64,000 nt of DNA from Caproicibacterium sp. BJN0003 (GTDB taxonomy: Bacteria; Bacillota; Clostridia; Oscillospirales; Acutalibacteraceae): NCBI RefSeq assembly GCF_026314295.1, contig NZ_CP111108.1:682001-746000 (forward strand), read 5' to 3'. Positions 51,301-60,833 of the stretch are shown one piece after another. How positions within the stretch are numbered: position 1 is the first letter of the stretch; each line of letters begins with the position of its first letter. A program made the translations under genes and the position numbers. Below the pieces are notes generated by a model that ran no database searches, had not been told where the DNA came from, and saw only the letters and a list, made by a program, of their open reading frames with translations.

Positions 51301-52278
51301 TCATAATAGTTGAATATAAAAGCTGTTGGCGGCTGCAGTAGCAGGTGCTGCCGAAGTTCCCCAGTTAATGCCCATCGCGTGCAGACCATCTACACGGTTA
51401 TTGCATCCGTGACCGCCGTTTGCGATTGGCAGCGGACCGGTTGTATTTCCCAATCCGGCCGCAGTCCGAAAAGCGGAAAGTGATTTCTGCCCGGTGCCAC
51501 CTTGCTCCGGAGGGACAACACCATCACTGTTAAGTCCGGCGATTCCGTTTGCATGGCCTTTGCTGTCTGATATGGCGTTGATCAAATTCAGTAAATGCCC
51601 TGCCGTATCGCTGCCAAGTGTGTTTTTAATCCCTGCAAACCAGGTGTTAAAATTACTTTCCGACTGTGCGGTAAATGTATCGTACCAGTGTTTGAAATCT
51701 GCTTCGTTTGCTGTCTTTTTGTCAGCAAACCATGATTCCATCTGAGAGAGTAAAGTGTCTGTTTTTACCTGATTGATGACCCCTGTTACAAGGCCGCAGA
51801 GATTTGTATCCAGCCTGGTGTCCCGAATATTGGACTGCGTGATATTTGTAACTCCTCTGGAAAGACTGATTTCAGCGAGGCAAAGTTCATATATGTCTGA
51901 CGTTCGCTCTAAAGCGGGGGCAGCCCCGTTAGATCCGGCCTTCACTTCGAAATGAATATCCCGGTCTATTTGATCCAGCTGTGCTACAATGCGGTATATC
52001 GTCGTAGCATCGGGGGTTGGGACGGTTAAAGTGCTGCTTCCCAAATCATATGCATACCAGCCGTTGATAAAAATATCTCCCGGCTTTAATGTCACAACTA
52101 AGCCGTCCCCGGCGACTACCTGAAAATTATCAGATGTCTTTCCATAAACACCGTTCGAAAGGAACATGGAATGATACCGTGCGAAGTATTGATCGTCAAC
52201 AGCACGGTCGGAGATTGGAAGTCCGTCTGTTGTTTGTCCTGTTTTAATACCGGGAAAGATTCCGTATTTTAGTGCCAT
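51301..52278 (-). CDS. Prophage 2 tail fibre/receptor-binding protein
   Basis: A 325-aa protein. The N-terminal attachment domain (about 1-165) has GLVVTLKPGDIFINGWYAYD, matching the stand-alone protein at 14042-14545 of prophage 1. A helical middle (about 175-235) is followed by a Gly-rich shaft-like C-terminus (GVVPPEQGGTGQKS; GNTTGPLPIANGGHGCNNR), typical of fibre trimer segments. It overlaps the XkdX-like gene by one base. Confidence 0.78.
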   Translation of the reverse strand: MALKYGIFPGIKTGQTTDGLPISDRAVDDQYFARYHSMFLSNGVYGKTSDNFQVVAGDGLVVTLKPGDIFINGWYAYDLGSSTLTVPTPDATTIYRIVAQLDQIDRDIHFEVKAGSNGAAPALERTSDIYELCLAEISLSRGVTNITQSNIRDTRLDTNLCGLVTGVINQVKTDTLLSQMESWFADKKTANEADFKHWYDTFTAQSESNFNTWFAGIKNTLGSDTAGHLLNLINAISDSKGHANGIAGLNSDGVVPPEQGGTGQKSLSAFRTAAGLGNTTGPLPIANGGHGCNNRVDGLHAMGINWGTSAAPATAAANSFYIQLL

Positions 52279-52412
52279 TATTTTTCACCCCCTGTAATTT
52301 CATCGGCTTCCGCCTGTGTCAGATTTTTCCCAATAAGAGAGTGAATCTGATCGACGGTAACGCGCCCTAGTTTATACTGAAGCATTAAAAAATTGGCGCT
52401 CGCACTCATCAT
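52278..52412 (-). CDS. XkdX family small phage protein
   Basis: A 44-aa protein starting MMSASANFLMLQYKLGRVTV and continuing with a TQAEADEITG ending. This matches the XkdX pattern: a hydrophobic N-terminus, then 'GRVTVDQI', then an 'EITG' C-terminus, always encoded beside tail fibre genes. Both ends overlap neighbours by TAATG junctions. Confidence 0.8.
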   Translation of the reverse strand: MMSASANFLMLQYKLGRVTVDQIHSLIGKNLTQAEADEITGGEK

Positions 52413-52771
52413 TACGCATTACCTCCAATCATCTGGGACAACAGTAATTCTTCTACCGCCGCCAGTCGATCAGGAATAGTCGGCGTGCTTTTTTGCTTTT
52501 CGATGGCGGAAAGCTCTGCAGCGGTATAGGGGATATAGCGCTCTATATCCTCGTACGTGTCATAAGCGTCGCAGCCCAATATTCCTGGTACGTCAACAAC
52601 TTTTTCTACATCTTTGCCGCCGTTTTCATATTCTTTTATAACTTCAATATGCGACTGCTCTGCAACAGCCGTCACGGCGTCATGGTGGATTGTCAGCTTA
52701 TCTAATTCCAGATGGCCTTTCGTAAGATCCGGATTTAGAATTTCATTGCCATGCTGATCTAAAATTTTCAT
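52412..52771 (-). CDS. Prophage 2 baseplate-associated hypothetical protein
   Basis: A 119-aa protein starting MKILDQHGNEILNPDLTKG behind AAAAGGAG. The C-terminal part (YIPYTAAELSAIEKQKS; RLAAVEELLLSQM) is a short helical pattern widely found in phage proteins placed between baseplate and XkdX genes. The longer frame to 52852 lacks an SD. Function unknown. Confidence 0.7.
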   Translation of the reverse strand: MKILDQHGNEILNPDLTKGHLELDKLTIHHDAVTAVAEQSHIEVIKEYENGGKDVEKVVDVPGILGCDAYDTYEDIERYIPYTAAELSAIEKQKSTPTIPDRLAAVEELLLSQMIGGNA

Positions 52772-52787
52772 AACTTTTATTCTCCTT

Positions 52788-54344
52788 TTAAGACAACCGT
52801 TTCCACATATGAACACCAACATATGGAGGCATAATATCCATTGCTTTTCCACCTCCGCCTAAAGCTCCAATCCAATCAGTTGGATCGTTTACAAGATAAT
52901 CTCTGGCTCGTACTTGTACGGTGCTGCCATCGTGATTATTGTCGACTGTATAATATCCGTGCGTATAGAGTCCTACATTGGGTAGATTGTCTTGCAAGAT
53001 GGTTTTTGTTTTGCTGCCGCCGTAATATGTTCCATTTTTCATTTCATCTTGAGTTGAACCGTAAAGAAAAACATCTTCTTGCCGCATCCATGTGCCCCCT
53101 AAAAAAGAGGCAGGACTCACATTTTTAAAGGAAATATAATAAGTACCGACTGGAAAAACATATGTTAATAAGTCTGCTTTCGTTAAATAGCCTGTGGGAA
53201 TTCCTTTTAAGTCTGAATATTCTCCGGAACGCGCAACTGGTGAAAGTTGTGGCGTTTCAGCACTTTTGCCGACTTCGTTTACCTCGCGTTTGACTTTTCC
53301 CAGTATGGTGGACGGAGATTTTCCAAGTGTGGGGGTAACGGTATGAGAGCCGTTCTCCCAGACTTCTTCGATCTCTTCCACTCGGGCAGTATATTTAATC
53401 CCGGTTTCCTGATCAATCACTGTTCCGAGATCACCTAAGTCATAATCTTCACGGTAAATCAGAGTGTTGGAAGTCAGCACCGAGAAATCAGCAGATTCCG
53501 CAATCGGATATTGGGCGAGCTTTTCTTTTCCTCTCTGAATGAGTTTTGCTTGGTATGTGGTATCGGTATCATCTTTTTCCCGCTGTAAATCGCGCGCATC
53601 AACCCAGAGTTCTTTTCTCGGGTTCCCATTTGTCTGGTCAACAGTCACGATAATACGGTCAGCATCTTCACCTTCACCAGCGACATATGCAAAGTTACGG
53701 TAATCTCCGGCACTGCGGGTATAAGTGGATAGGGAAGATGTTTCCTCTTCGTCCGAGAACACTGCGAGCGAGTGAACGGTTTGATTTTCTGTGCGGTCAA
53801 GCCCCTGCCATATTTCGGCGTACATTTGGTCATGAGGATAATCATACAGAATCCGGAATCCGCATTCCTGCGGTGTTGCAATTTCCCTGATTTTTGAAGG
53901 CAGATCGTCCCCTCGTGTCTGTACCGGTACCGGTGTTCCGAGGCCGTGCATTGTCCCAAGAGACAGCTTGGCTATTTTTCGTTTGCTGTCAGCCGGGGTG
54001 ATGCAGTAGTTTGTGATCCATTCCCGCGCCCAAACTTCCGGCGTCTTGGTACCTGTGACGATGTCGGTAATTAAACGGCCGCAAAGGATATCCTCTAAGA
54101 AATGACCTTTTACAATGGTGTCGTGTTTCTCTTTATCGTAGGACACGTCTTGAATGATCCCGGTTTCCACCAGTCCCTTAGACCAGATGTATTCAGCTCC
54201 CATAAATAGCGGAAAATATTTTGGAGAACAGTGAAGCTCAAAATTTCCCGTTTCATAATATTTGCGGTCCCAGATTAAAGAAGAGAAATCATCAAGGGCA
54301 CCGAGCTCTGCAAAATCAGCATTTAAGATAATTAGATCAAGCAA
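52788..54344 (-). CDS. Gp37-like baseplate protein fused to a tail-collar/receptor domain
   Basis: A 518-aa protein. Residues about 1-350 resemble the siphovirus Gp37-like family (SLIWDRKYYETGNFELHCSP; RVEEIEEVWENGSHTVTPTL) and are homologous to prophage 1's protein at 12997-14037. The extra C-terminal part (about 385-518: VFPVGTYYISFKNVSPASFL; GTWMRQEDVFLYG; IMPPYVGVHMWKR) is a phage tail-collar/baseplate receptor module. The start is probably TTG 54344 behind GGGGGTG. A fusion absent from prophage 1. Confidence 0.82.
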   Translation of the reverse strand: MLDLIILNADFAELGALDDFSSLIWDRKYYETGNFELHCSPKYFPLFMGAEYIWSKGLVETGIIQDVSYDKEKHDTIVKGHFLEDILCGRLITDIVTGTKTPEVWAREWITNYCITPADSKRKIAKLSLGTMHGLGTPVPVQTRGDDLPSKIREIATPQECGFRILYDYPHDQMYAEIWQGLDRTENQTVHSLAVFSDEEETSSLSTYTRSAGDYRNFAYVAGEGEDADRIIVTVDQTNGNPRKELWVDARDLQREKDDTDTTYQAKLIQRGKEKLAQYPIAESADFSVLTSNTLIYREDYDLGDLGTVIDQETGIKYTARVEEIEEVWENGSHTVTPTLGKSPSTILGKVKREVNEVGKSAETPQLSPVARSGEYSDLKGIPTGYLTKADLLTYVFPVGTYYISFKNVSPASFLGGTWMRQEDVFLYGSTQDEMKNGTYYGGSKTKTILQDNLPNVGLYTHGYYTVDNNHDGSTVQVRARDYLVNDPTDWIGALGGGGKAMDIMPPYVGVHMWKRLS

Positions 54345-54347
54345 TCT

Positions 54348-55202
54348 TTACACCCCCAAGTATTTTGCAGACCAGCGGGGATATACCTCTAAATTGGTAT
54401 ACCCATCATCCGCAGTATAAGAAAGTGTATTTTCTCCTTCCAAAATCTGAAAGAAGGTACTGGTGCGGTCTTTTTTCTGACTGATGTTGACCCCGTTTAA
54501 TTCAATGCGTTTATTTCCGTGTTCGGTCGTAACGATTAAATGATCTCCGGCTTTCATGTTTACAATTACCCGCAAAAATTCCCCAGTGGTCAGATTGTCT
54601 ATTCGTGGGTTCTTTACGACGTTTGTTGCGATAAATTCTATTTCGAGTCCGGTTGATACAGCGCCGGGATTTATGACAGTTAGTTCATTGTTGTATTTGC
54701 GGTATGCCAAAGTAAGATTTGCTCCTTTGAAAATCGAAAACGGCGTCAAAAGCATCGGCACTTTCCCGGCGATATTGTCTGAAAACTCATCCCCGATAAA
54801 ATAGGGGTTGGGGCAGGTAAGTTCTACCATAAATTTCAAAGACTCAAAAAGAGTTTGCCGTTTGTCCTTAAAAGAAGTTATGCGATAAGCAATGTGACGA
54901 ATGGTTCCCATAAAATTTATAGTCAGATTTCCAGGATGCTGTACAACGAAAAAGTCTTCCAACATATGACGTACATCTTCGGTACTATCATCTGATGGAT
55001 AATCTGCCTCAATCGTAATTACACGAGGTTCCACCCGATATCCAATCACCTGGCTTCCATCATACTGAGCGTTTGCTTTCATATTTAAGGTAATATCTCC
55101 TGCCTCAATACCTTCTATGGATATCACCCTGTACTTTGTGTCGTCCCCCAGTACGAGCGTTTTATTGTTTGATTTTAGAGTTAGCGTTAATATATCAGTC
55201 AT
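54348..55202 (-). CDS. Distal tail protein (Dit) of prophage 2
   Basis: A 284-aa phage tail family protein. It has KDKRQTLFESLKFMVELTCP (about 115-130), FFQILEGENTLSYTADDGY and the family ending WSAKYLGV, paralleling the prophage 1 Dit. It overlaps the tape measure gene by 8 nt. Confidence 0.85.
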   Translation of the reverse strand: MTDILTLTLKSNNKTLVLGDDTKYRVISIEGIEAGDITLNMKANAQYDGSQVIGYRVEPRVITIEADYPSDDSTEDVRHMLEDFFVVQHPGNLTINFMGTIRHIAYRITSFKDKRQTLFESLKFMVELTCPNPYFIGDEFSDNIAGKVPMLLTPFSIFKGANLTLAYRKYNNELTVINPGAVSTGLEIEFIATNVVKNPRIDNLTTGEFLRVIVNMKAGDHLIVTTEHGNKRIELNGVNISQKKDRTSTFFQILEGENTLSYTADDGYTNLEVYPRWSAKYLGV

Positions 55203-58059
55203 ATGCTAGTTCCCTCTTTGCGCGTTTTACGGCTCTGGCGTGAGCCTGCGGAGTTTCAACCGGTTCATAGAAATTAAAGGTGTCGCCTCCAACGTTGTAA
55301 GGTTCATGGCTTCTGCCTTCTATAACTTGATAAGGGGTTCCGGCATTTGAAGCAACTTGACTTCTCATAACATTGTGGGATATTGATACAGCCGCCTGCA
55401 ACCGAGACGTCATCCCAGTTAACTGCTTTTGCATGGATTCTGCAGCTTTTGGCATAGCTTTTTGAAAGCCGTTTGCGATACCAGGCGGCAGCCATGCGCC
55501 GACTTCGTCCTGCATGACACGAGACGGGGATCCGATATGCAATACGGATTTAATTCCATCAACAATTCCGTTTCCAAACCCGGATATTTTATCTCCTAAC
55601 CATCCAACAGCGCCCGAGATGCCATTCCAGATTCCATGCACAATATCTTCGCCAATAGAAAGCATTTTTCCCGGTATTTGCTGAACAGTGTTGACAACTG
55701 CATCAAACAAACCCTGAGCGGCGTCTGCGCCTTGGCTGATTAGTGAGGATCCCCAGCTTCCAATATCGGAAATCACTTGACATAACCAGTTCCAAATATT
55801 TCCCGGGAGCTGGGAGAACCAGTCTCCAATGCTGCTGATTGTTTGAGATGCCCAACTGGTTGCCTCCGATAGGGTTTGAGAACCCCATTCTCCAATACAA
55901 GAAATAGCGTTGCATAAGAAATTCCAGATGTTTCCCGGTAACTGACAGAACCAGTCAATCACTGCTGAAATAGCGGAAGACGCGGCATTCACAGCAGCGT
56001 TATAGGTATTTGATCCCCATTGCTGCACATAAGCAACTGCATTGCATAGCCATGTCCAGATTTGCCCTGGAAGCTGCGCGAACCATTGAACGATCCCCAT
56101 AATAATCTGCGGGAGTGTTACGGTAATCCAGTTCCAAATGGAAACGCCCATATTAATGAAAAATCCGATAATTTGTCCGATAGCAAACCCTATATTATAA
56201 GGAAGCTGTGCGAACCATGCGCCGATGAAAGCAATCCACGCGGGAATTGTGGTAGTAAAAAATTGAATGATTCCATTCCAGCAATCGGAGAAGAATTGTC
56301 CAACCTGAGTCCATAGTCCATTCCACCAGGCAGGAATCCCACTGAAAAACGCTACAAGGGTATTCCATGCAGCGGGGATCGTGTTGGTGAAAAACCCGCA
56401 GATTGCATTCCAAACGTTGGTAACAGATTCTCGGAATCCTTCGTTGGTGTTCCAGAGATAAATAATTCCGGCTACAATTGCGATGATGATTGCAGGAATT
56501 GGGTTTTGTGCAATAGTAGTGAATACGTTTGAAATCCCGGATCCAATTCCACTAAAGACAGTAGAAATCTTTGGACCAAGAGACTTTAACTGATCTCCCA
56601 TCAGCATCCCGGCTATTTGAACTGTTTCAAATTTGTCCTTGATTCCGGAGCCGAAGGTCTTTGCTACACCTCCTAAAGTTTTAAAATCTGTTCCTGCTGT
56701 TTTTAACGGAGCAGATAATTTATGCAGCAGTCCACCCGCATCTGAAAACTTTTTAATTGCCTTTGTTGCGGTGTCAAAATTATTTACGATTCCAGAAAAG
56801 CCTTTAAAAGCGCCGATAGCTGCGACAACAGCGCCGACGAGAGGAGTTCCTACAGGGTGCTGTTTATTTAGAGCATCAAAGAAAGAACTTGCCAGACTGG
56901 CAGCTGCCTTTGCTAGTTCAGGGGCAGCCTGTATCAAACCATTAACTAATGATGTAATGAGCTGTGTTGCTCCAGATACGACTTGATCAGCATGATCCGA
57001 TAAAGACTGTGCAAGGGATAAAATCAACTTTAATGCTAAGTTTCCGATATCGGGGAGTAGGTTAAGAATCCCTGTTGCGAGAGCCGAAATAATGGCAAAA
57101 GCAGAATTAGCAATCTGCGGTGCGTTGTCTGAAAGTCCCTGAACCAGTGTCTGAATTAACGACACCGCTAAATCTATCATTTGTGGCGCTTGTGCTGCTA
57201 TCGCTGTGACTGCCTGCGAAAGTACATTTCCGAATGCAGAAACAACACCCTGAACGCCTCCGGCAGAGAATGCTTTTTGAAGCTGTTCCATCCAACCGTT
57301 CACCATCGGGAGGGCGGTGTCTTTCAATGAGTCCTGAAGACCCTTTGTAAGTTCTCCAAGAAATGAATGGACACTATCTTTCAAGTTGGAGAGCTGACCG
57401 TTAAAGGTCTTGCTTTGCGCCTCCATCGCACCATAGAATTCTCCACCTTCACTGGTAGCTGACTGGAAAGCTTCTGCAACCTCCTGCGCAGAAATCTTTC
57501 CATCCTCCATACGCTTTTTAAGATCGGTCATGCTTTCGCCGGTCTTTTTGGAAATCTCACGCAATGGGTTAAATCCGACGTTAACGCACTGCAGCAGATC
57601 TTGACCGGAAAGTTTTCCGGCACTGGAAATTTGAGCGAAAGCCAAGGTTAGTCCGTCAAATTTTGTTTTATCACCCTGAGAAATATCACCCAGCATTTTT
57701 AAATTTGGCATTACATCATCTGCAGAAGTTCCAAATGCGAGTAACGTTTGCGCGCCTTTTGCGAGATCAGGAAATTCGAATGGCGTATCAGCCGCGAACT
57801 TTTTAAGGTCTGCAACCATAGCACTGGATTTTTCCGCACTGCCCAGCATCGTCGTAAAGCTGGTGTTATACTGTTCCATTTGGGCGTTGTACTTAACGCC
57901 GGCTATAGCAGCTCCGGTTAGCGCTGTGGCTGCACCGCCAAGAATTCCGGTAACAGCTCCTAAGGATGATTTTGCAATCCCCCCGAGTTTAGAGAGTCCT
58001 TTCGAAAATCCGGAACTGTCAATTTTTGAGTCAATATTTACTGAGCCATCATAGGCCAT
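55195..58059 (-). CDS. Tape measure protein of prophage 2
   Basis: A 954-aa tape measure. The N-terminal TP901-like region has YNTSFTTMLGSAEKSSAMVA and LKKFAADTPFEFPDLAKGAQ (about 60-105). A long hydrophobic helical core is followed by several imperfect repeats of about 36-40 residues with the phrase 'WFCQLPGNIWNFLCNAI' (about 665-800). The C-terminus has LHIGSPSRVMQDEVG. GAGGAGG lies before ATG 58059, which overlaps the Gp15 gene. Confidence 0.95.
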   Translation of the reverse strand: MAYDGSVNIDSKIDSSGFSKGLSKLGGIAKSSLGAVTGILGGAATALTGAAIAGVKYNAQMEQYNTSFTTMLGSAEKSSAMVADLKKFAADTPFEFPDLAKGAQTLLAFGTSADDVMPNLKMLGDISQGDKTKFDGLTLAFAQISSAGKLSGQDLLQCVNVGFNPLREISKKTGESMTDLKKRMEDGKISAQEVAEAFQSATSEGGEFYGAMEAQSKTFNGQLSNLKDSVHSFLGELTKGLQDSLKDTALPMVNGWMEQLQKAFSAGGVQGVVSAFGNVLSQAVTAIAAQAPQMIDLAVSLIQTLVQGLSDNAPQIANSAFAIISALATGILNLLPDIGNLALKLILSLAQSLSDHADQVVSGATQLITSLVNGLIQAAPELAKAAASLASSFFDALNKQHPVGTPLVGAVVAAIGAFKGFSGIVNNFDTATKAIKKFSDAGGLLHKLSAPLKTAGTDFKTLGGVAKTFGSGIKDKFETVQIAGMLMGDQLKSLGPKISTVFSGIGSGISNVFTTIAQNPIPAIIIAIVAGIIYLWNTNEGFRESVTNVWNAICGFFTNTIPAAWNTLVAFFSGIPAWWNGLWTQVGQFFSDCWNGIIQFFTTTIPAWIAFIGAWFAQLPYNIGFAIGQIIGFFINMGVSIWNWITVTLPQIIMGIVQWFAQLPGQIWTWLCNAVAYVQQWGSNTYNAAVNAASSAISAVIDWFCQLPGNIWNFLCNAISCIGEWGSQTLSEATSWASQTISSIGDWFSQLPGNIWNWLCQVISDIGSWGSSLISQGADAAQGLFDAVVNTVQQIPGKMLSIGEDIVHGIWNGISGAVGWLGDKISGFGNGIVDGIKSVLHIGSPSRVMQDEVGAWLPPGIANGFQKAMPKAAESMQKQLTGMTSRLQAAVSISHNVMRSQVASNAGTPYQVIEGRSHEPYNVGGDTFNFYEPVETPQAHARAVKRAKRELAYD

Positions 58060-58678
58060 GATGTTTCACCTCCTCACGTTTGTTTTTCCATTTCTCAGCT
58101 TCTGCAAATCTTGCTTTTACACGATCCTTAGCCATTTTTTCAGCTGCTGTAAGGGATAATTTTTCGATGCCTAAAGGTGTTAATTGGTATTTGCTTTGCT
58201 GCTCTTCATAAAATTTCTTTTCTTCGCCTTTGAGCTTTGAGCAGTCCATTGTTCGATATCCCATGATCTTTGAAATCCTGCAGTCTTCCGGTAATGCCTG
58301 AAAGAGCGCACAGAATTTCCACCAATGTAGATTTGCACTGTTTAAATCAATCGCATAGACCTGCATAAATGCGGCGTAGATCATAGGGGCATCAACTTCA
58401 AAATCATATGCCCGCTTTAACGACGTTCCCCCGGAGAATTCGGAATTGCTTTCCTTTGGTGGATGACCGCAGGAGTAATACCAAAGAAGCCCGTCAACGG
58501 CCTTTTTGAGGTCAGAGACGGGCTTCTTGTATAGGTAATTTAACGCAAGTGCGATTTTATTTTCATTCGGGATACTAGAATCAGCAAGCATAAGTTCAAA
58601 CAGCACCATGGCGGAGAAGTTTGTCCGAATTGGGACTCCATCGATTTCATTAGGCAATTCATCAATTAAGAGATTCAT
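58049..58678 (-). CDS. Phage Gp15 family tail protein
   Basis: A 209-aa protein of the bacteriophage Gp15 family (LNYLYKKPVSDLKKAVDGLL; YAAFMQVYAIDLNSANLHWW; CRISKIMGYRTMDCSKLKG). Members sit between the tail chaperone and tape measure genes and are thought to act in tail assembly like gpT. Its ATG overlaps the chaperone stop in AAAAAATGA, so coupling or -1 slippage on the A run may link the two. Confidence 0.88.
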   Translation of the reverse strand: MNLLIDELPNEIDGVPIRTNFSAMVLFELMLADSSIPNENKIALALNYLYKKPVSDLKKAVDGLLWYYSCGHPPKESNSEFSGGTSLKRAYDFEVDAPMIYAAFMQVYAIDLNSANLHWWKFCALFQALPEDCRISKIMGYRTMDCSKLKGEEKKFYEEQQSKYQLTPLGIEKLSLTAAEKMAKDRVKARFAEAEKWKNKREEVKHHGL

Positions 58679-59037
58679 TTTTTAGACGGATGACGGCGTT
58701 CAAGCCGGTTCGGACTATATTTCTGATATTTAGACATCAATCCGGACTCTTGCTTCTGTTTTTCTTCAACAAGACCAACAATTGCGTCCATTGCAATTTT
58801 GAGGTTCTTTTTTCCGAGGAGCACTTGATCGCCTGTTCCAACTCCAAAAATATTATCAAAACAGATTGAGACAATCGAGCAGATTTTTCGAATTGCTTCT
58901 GAGTCTTTGATTCCTTCTCCGTTAACATTATCCATAATTGATTTTGCATTCAGAATCTCGGTTTCAGCTTTTTCAGCATCATCTGCATCCATAAAATCCA
59001 AATCCAGCTTTACTCCGTTAATTTCAAACTCTGCCAT
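58675..59037 (-). CDS. Tail assembly chaperone (gpG-like) of prophage 2
   Basis: A 120-aa protein starting MAEFEINGVKLDLDFMDADD, the beta start of gpG-type chaperones, followed by helices and a basic tail (NRLERRHPSKK). GGAGG sits 8 nt before ATG 59037; the in-frame TTG at 59052 precedes the SD and is unlikely. Located between the tail tube and Gp15 genes. Confidence 0.82.
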   Translation of the reverse strand: MAEFEINGVKLDLDFMDADDAEKAETEILNAKSIMDNVNGEGIKDSEAIRKICSIVSICFDNIFGVGTGDQVLLGKKNLKIAMDAIVGLVEEKQKQESGLMSKYQKYSPNRLERRHPSKK

Positions 59038-59064
59038 AGTTGATTCCTCCAAATAAAATTATTT

Positions 59065-59577
59065 TTAAGATCCTGTAGGGGCCGTGTAAGTGTATTCGAC
59101 CGGGGCTTCTGTAGAAGTCATTTCCACCTTAAACGTTGCATTTTCTCCGGCATCTCCCGTCTGCGTATCGGATGGGATGATAGTTACTTTTCCTTTTTCA
59201 CCTTTACCGGTTAACATGTTGAAATACACGTACGACCGTACGACTGCGGCGCCGCGTCCAAACTGGATTGCGTGAGACAGGCAAAAGTCCTGAAAAGCAT
59301 CTCCTGAATAGCGTGCACCCTCAACAGAGAATTTGCGCTGCGCACCGGTTTTGGTTGTCATTTTGCCGGTTCTGATGTAGGTATTGTCCTTTGTTTCGGA
59401 ATCTACAGATCCTTCTGCCTTGTTGACTCCGATCTGTACAACCGAAAAATCGCCCACTGCACTTTCTGTGGCACCGGATGCAGCAGTGTCGATTGCCAGT
59501 ACAAAATCATCGTTTCCGACGAAACCTTCATAATCGGACTTTGGAGTAACGTCCTTCATTAATTCGGAAAGTTTCAA
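59065..59577 (-). CDS. Major tail protein of prophage 2
   Basis: A 170-aa tail tube protein (FVLAIDTAASGATESAVGDF; RKFSVEGARYSGDAFQDFCL), the pattern of the phage tail tube/TP901-1-like family. The predicted start is TTG 59577, 7 nt after AAGGAGG; no nearby ATG fits. Placed upstream of the chaperone genes. Confidence 0.82.
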   Translation of the reverse strand: MKLSELMKDVTPKSDYEGFVGNDDFVLAIDTAASGATESAVGDFSVVQIGVNKAEGSVDSETKDNTYIRTGKMTTKTGAQRKFSVEGARYSGDAFQDFCLSHAIQFGRGAAVVRSYVYFNMLTGKGEKGKVTIIPSDTQTGDAGENATFKVEMTSTEAPVEYTYTAPTGS

Positions 59578-59592
59578 AATAATTCCTCCTTT

Positions 59593-60006
59593 TTAATTTT
59601 CGTAATAAATAAGCCGACACTGAATCTGGTAGCGTGCCATTTCGGCATCTGAATTAAACAGATAACCGCTTGACTGTGCTTCGATTCGTATCGGCTTTTG
59701 ATTTTCCATGCTAGGAAAATTCTTTATTTTGGTCTGCGTGTCCAGCCATTTGGCAAATTGCTCGTAAAATCCGCTGTTGGAAAGATTCTGAAGGGCATCT
59801 GGTCCATACGCTTCCCGGCTGCCAAAGGCAAATAAATACTGTTTAAGTGCCGGACCTCTAATATACTTTCTGATTACTGGATCACCCGTGATGGTGTCAA
59901 TTGTATATTCACGGTTTTTTTCCGGCAGGTAATCGATGTTGATTTTGTTGTCTCCGAGAAGAGGACACGCTTTAAAATATTGGTATAGGCTTTCGATAAT
60001 TGTCAT
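59593..60006 (-). CDS. Phage minor capsid/tail terminator protein
   Basis: A 137-aa protein (MTIIESLYQYFKACPLLGDN; AFGSREAYGPDALQNLSNSG; KIKNFPSMENQKPIRIEAQ) as seen in A118-type phages for a minor capsid or tail-terminator protein in the connector cluster. ATG 60006 with GGAGG upstream overlaps the previous stop (TAATG). Confidence 0.75.
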   Translation of the reverse strand: MTIIESLYQYFKACPLLGDNKINIDYLPEKNREYTIDTITGDPVIRKYIRGPALKQYLFAFGSREAYGPDALQNLSNSGFYEQFAKWLDTQTKIKNFPSMENQKPIRIEAQSSGYLFNSDAEMARYQIQCRLIYYEN

Positions 60007-60413
60007 TATCCACCTCCTGCAATCTTTTTGACGCCTCTTATCCAAGCGGATTTGTTCTGTATCTTTGATCGTTCAAACCACTTTGCACCGCATTGCGCGT
60101 CATAAACGCGGGATGTGGCAGTGTTGTAATACTGCTTTCTTGCGTATGGTGCGTTCCAAATCACATCTCCGGACCCGATAACAGTTCCAAGTTGTCCGGA
60201 TTTCCTTAAAGCGCCGGATCGTATAGGAACGAATGGGGTAGTGGTGCGTAAAATCTCGCTGTCGAGAAATTTCTGTGCACGGCTGAAATCATTCGTCTTT
60301 TTGGATCCAAAGTCAGCAGACCATGTCAGCTTTGCAGTAACTTTTCCCGACTTGGTGGTGACAGTAACAATCTCACCGCGTGGAGTTGATACGACCAGAT
60401 TAGGATTGCTCAT
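60006..60413 (-). CDS. Phage minor capsid protein (gp10-type connector)
   Basis: A 135-aa protein with NDFSRAQKFLDSEILRTTTP, PFVPIRSGALRKSGQLGTVI and GAKWFERSKIQNKSAWIRGV. This pattern is shared with A118-type minor capsid proteins acting at the head-tail joint. It overlaps the previous gene by 4 nt. Confidence 0.78.
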   Translation of the reverse strand: MSNPNLVVSTPRGEIVTVTTKSGKVTAKLTWSADFGSKKTNDFSRAQKFLDSEILRTTTPFVPIRSGALRKSGQLGTVIGSGDVIWNAPYARKQYYNTATSRVYDAQCGAKWFERSKIQNKSAWIRGVKKIAGGG

Positions 60414-60832
60414 TTTCCGTCAATCCTCCAGTGCTGCGCAGAAAGGGGACCGCGACGATTATCCTTCCACCCTGTTACGACAAAAACATTGCTGTATTTT
60501 TGTGTGATGTCGGATGCCTTTTTGATTTCATCATCGACCAGCCCCTTCACAACGATGTCACCGTTTTGAATCGTCCAGAATCCCGGTAGGGAGGACTTTT
60601 GTTTTGCTGAGTAATTTTCCGGAAGAATGAATTCAGCGTCACAGGGACTGGAAGAGACCGGAATACGAACGGTATAAGTGTTTGCAGAAAACAATCCTTT
60701 GTCCCCAACGGTTACGGCCTGGCCAGAACGCCAAGAGACCCCGGAAATCTGTGTGCGAATCCATTCGTCGAGTCGGGTTTCACGATTATACCATTTGTTG
60801 TAGATCGTGATATCTTCATTTGCCATCTGCAT
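60410..60832 (-). CDS. Putative minor capsid protein
   Basis: A 140-aa protein (DITIYNKWYNRETRLDEWIR; ISGVSWRSGQAVTVGDKGLF; VFVVTGWKDNRRGPLSAQHW). The W.....W..R...R-like motifs and position match the A118-phage minor capsid protein family. The start at ATG 60832 (GGGGGCGG upstream) or ATG 60826 cannot be distinguished. Confidence 0.75.
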   Translation of the reverse strand: MQMANEDITIYNKWYNRETRLDEWIRTQISGVSWRSGQAVTVGDKGLFSANTYTVRIPVSSSPCDAEFILPENYSAKQKSSLPGFWTIQNGDIVVKGLVDDEIKKASDITQKYSNVFVVTGWKDNRRGPLSAQHWRIDGK

Positions 60833-60833
60833 A

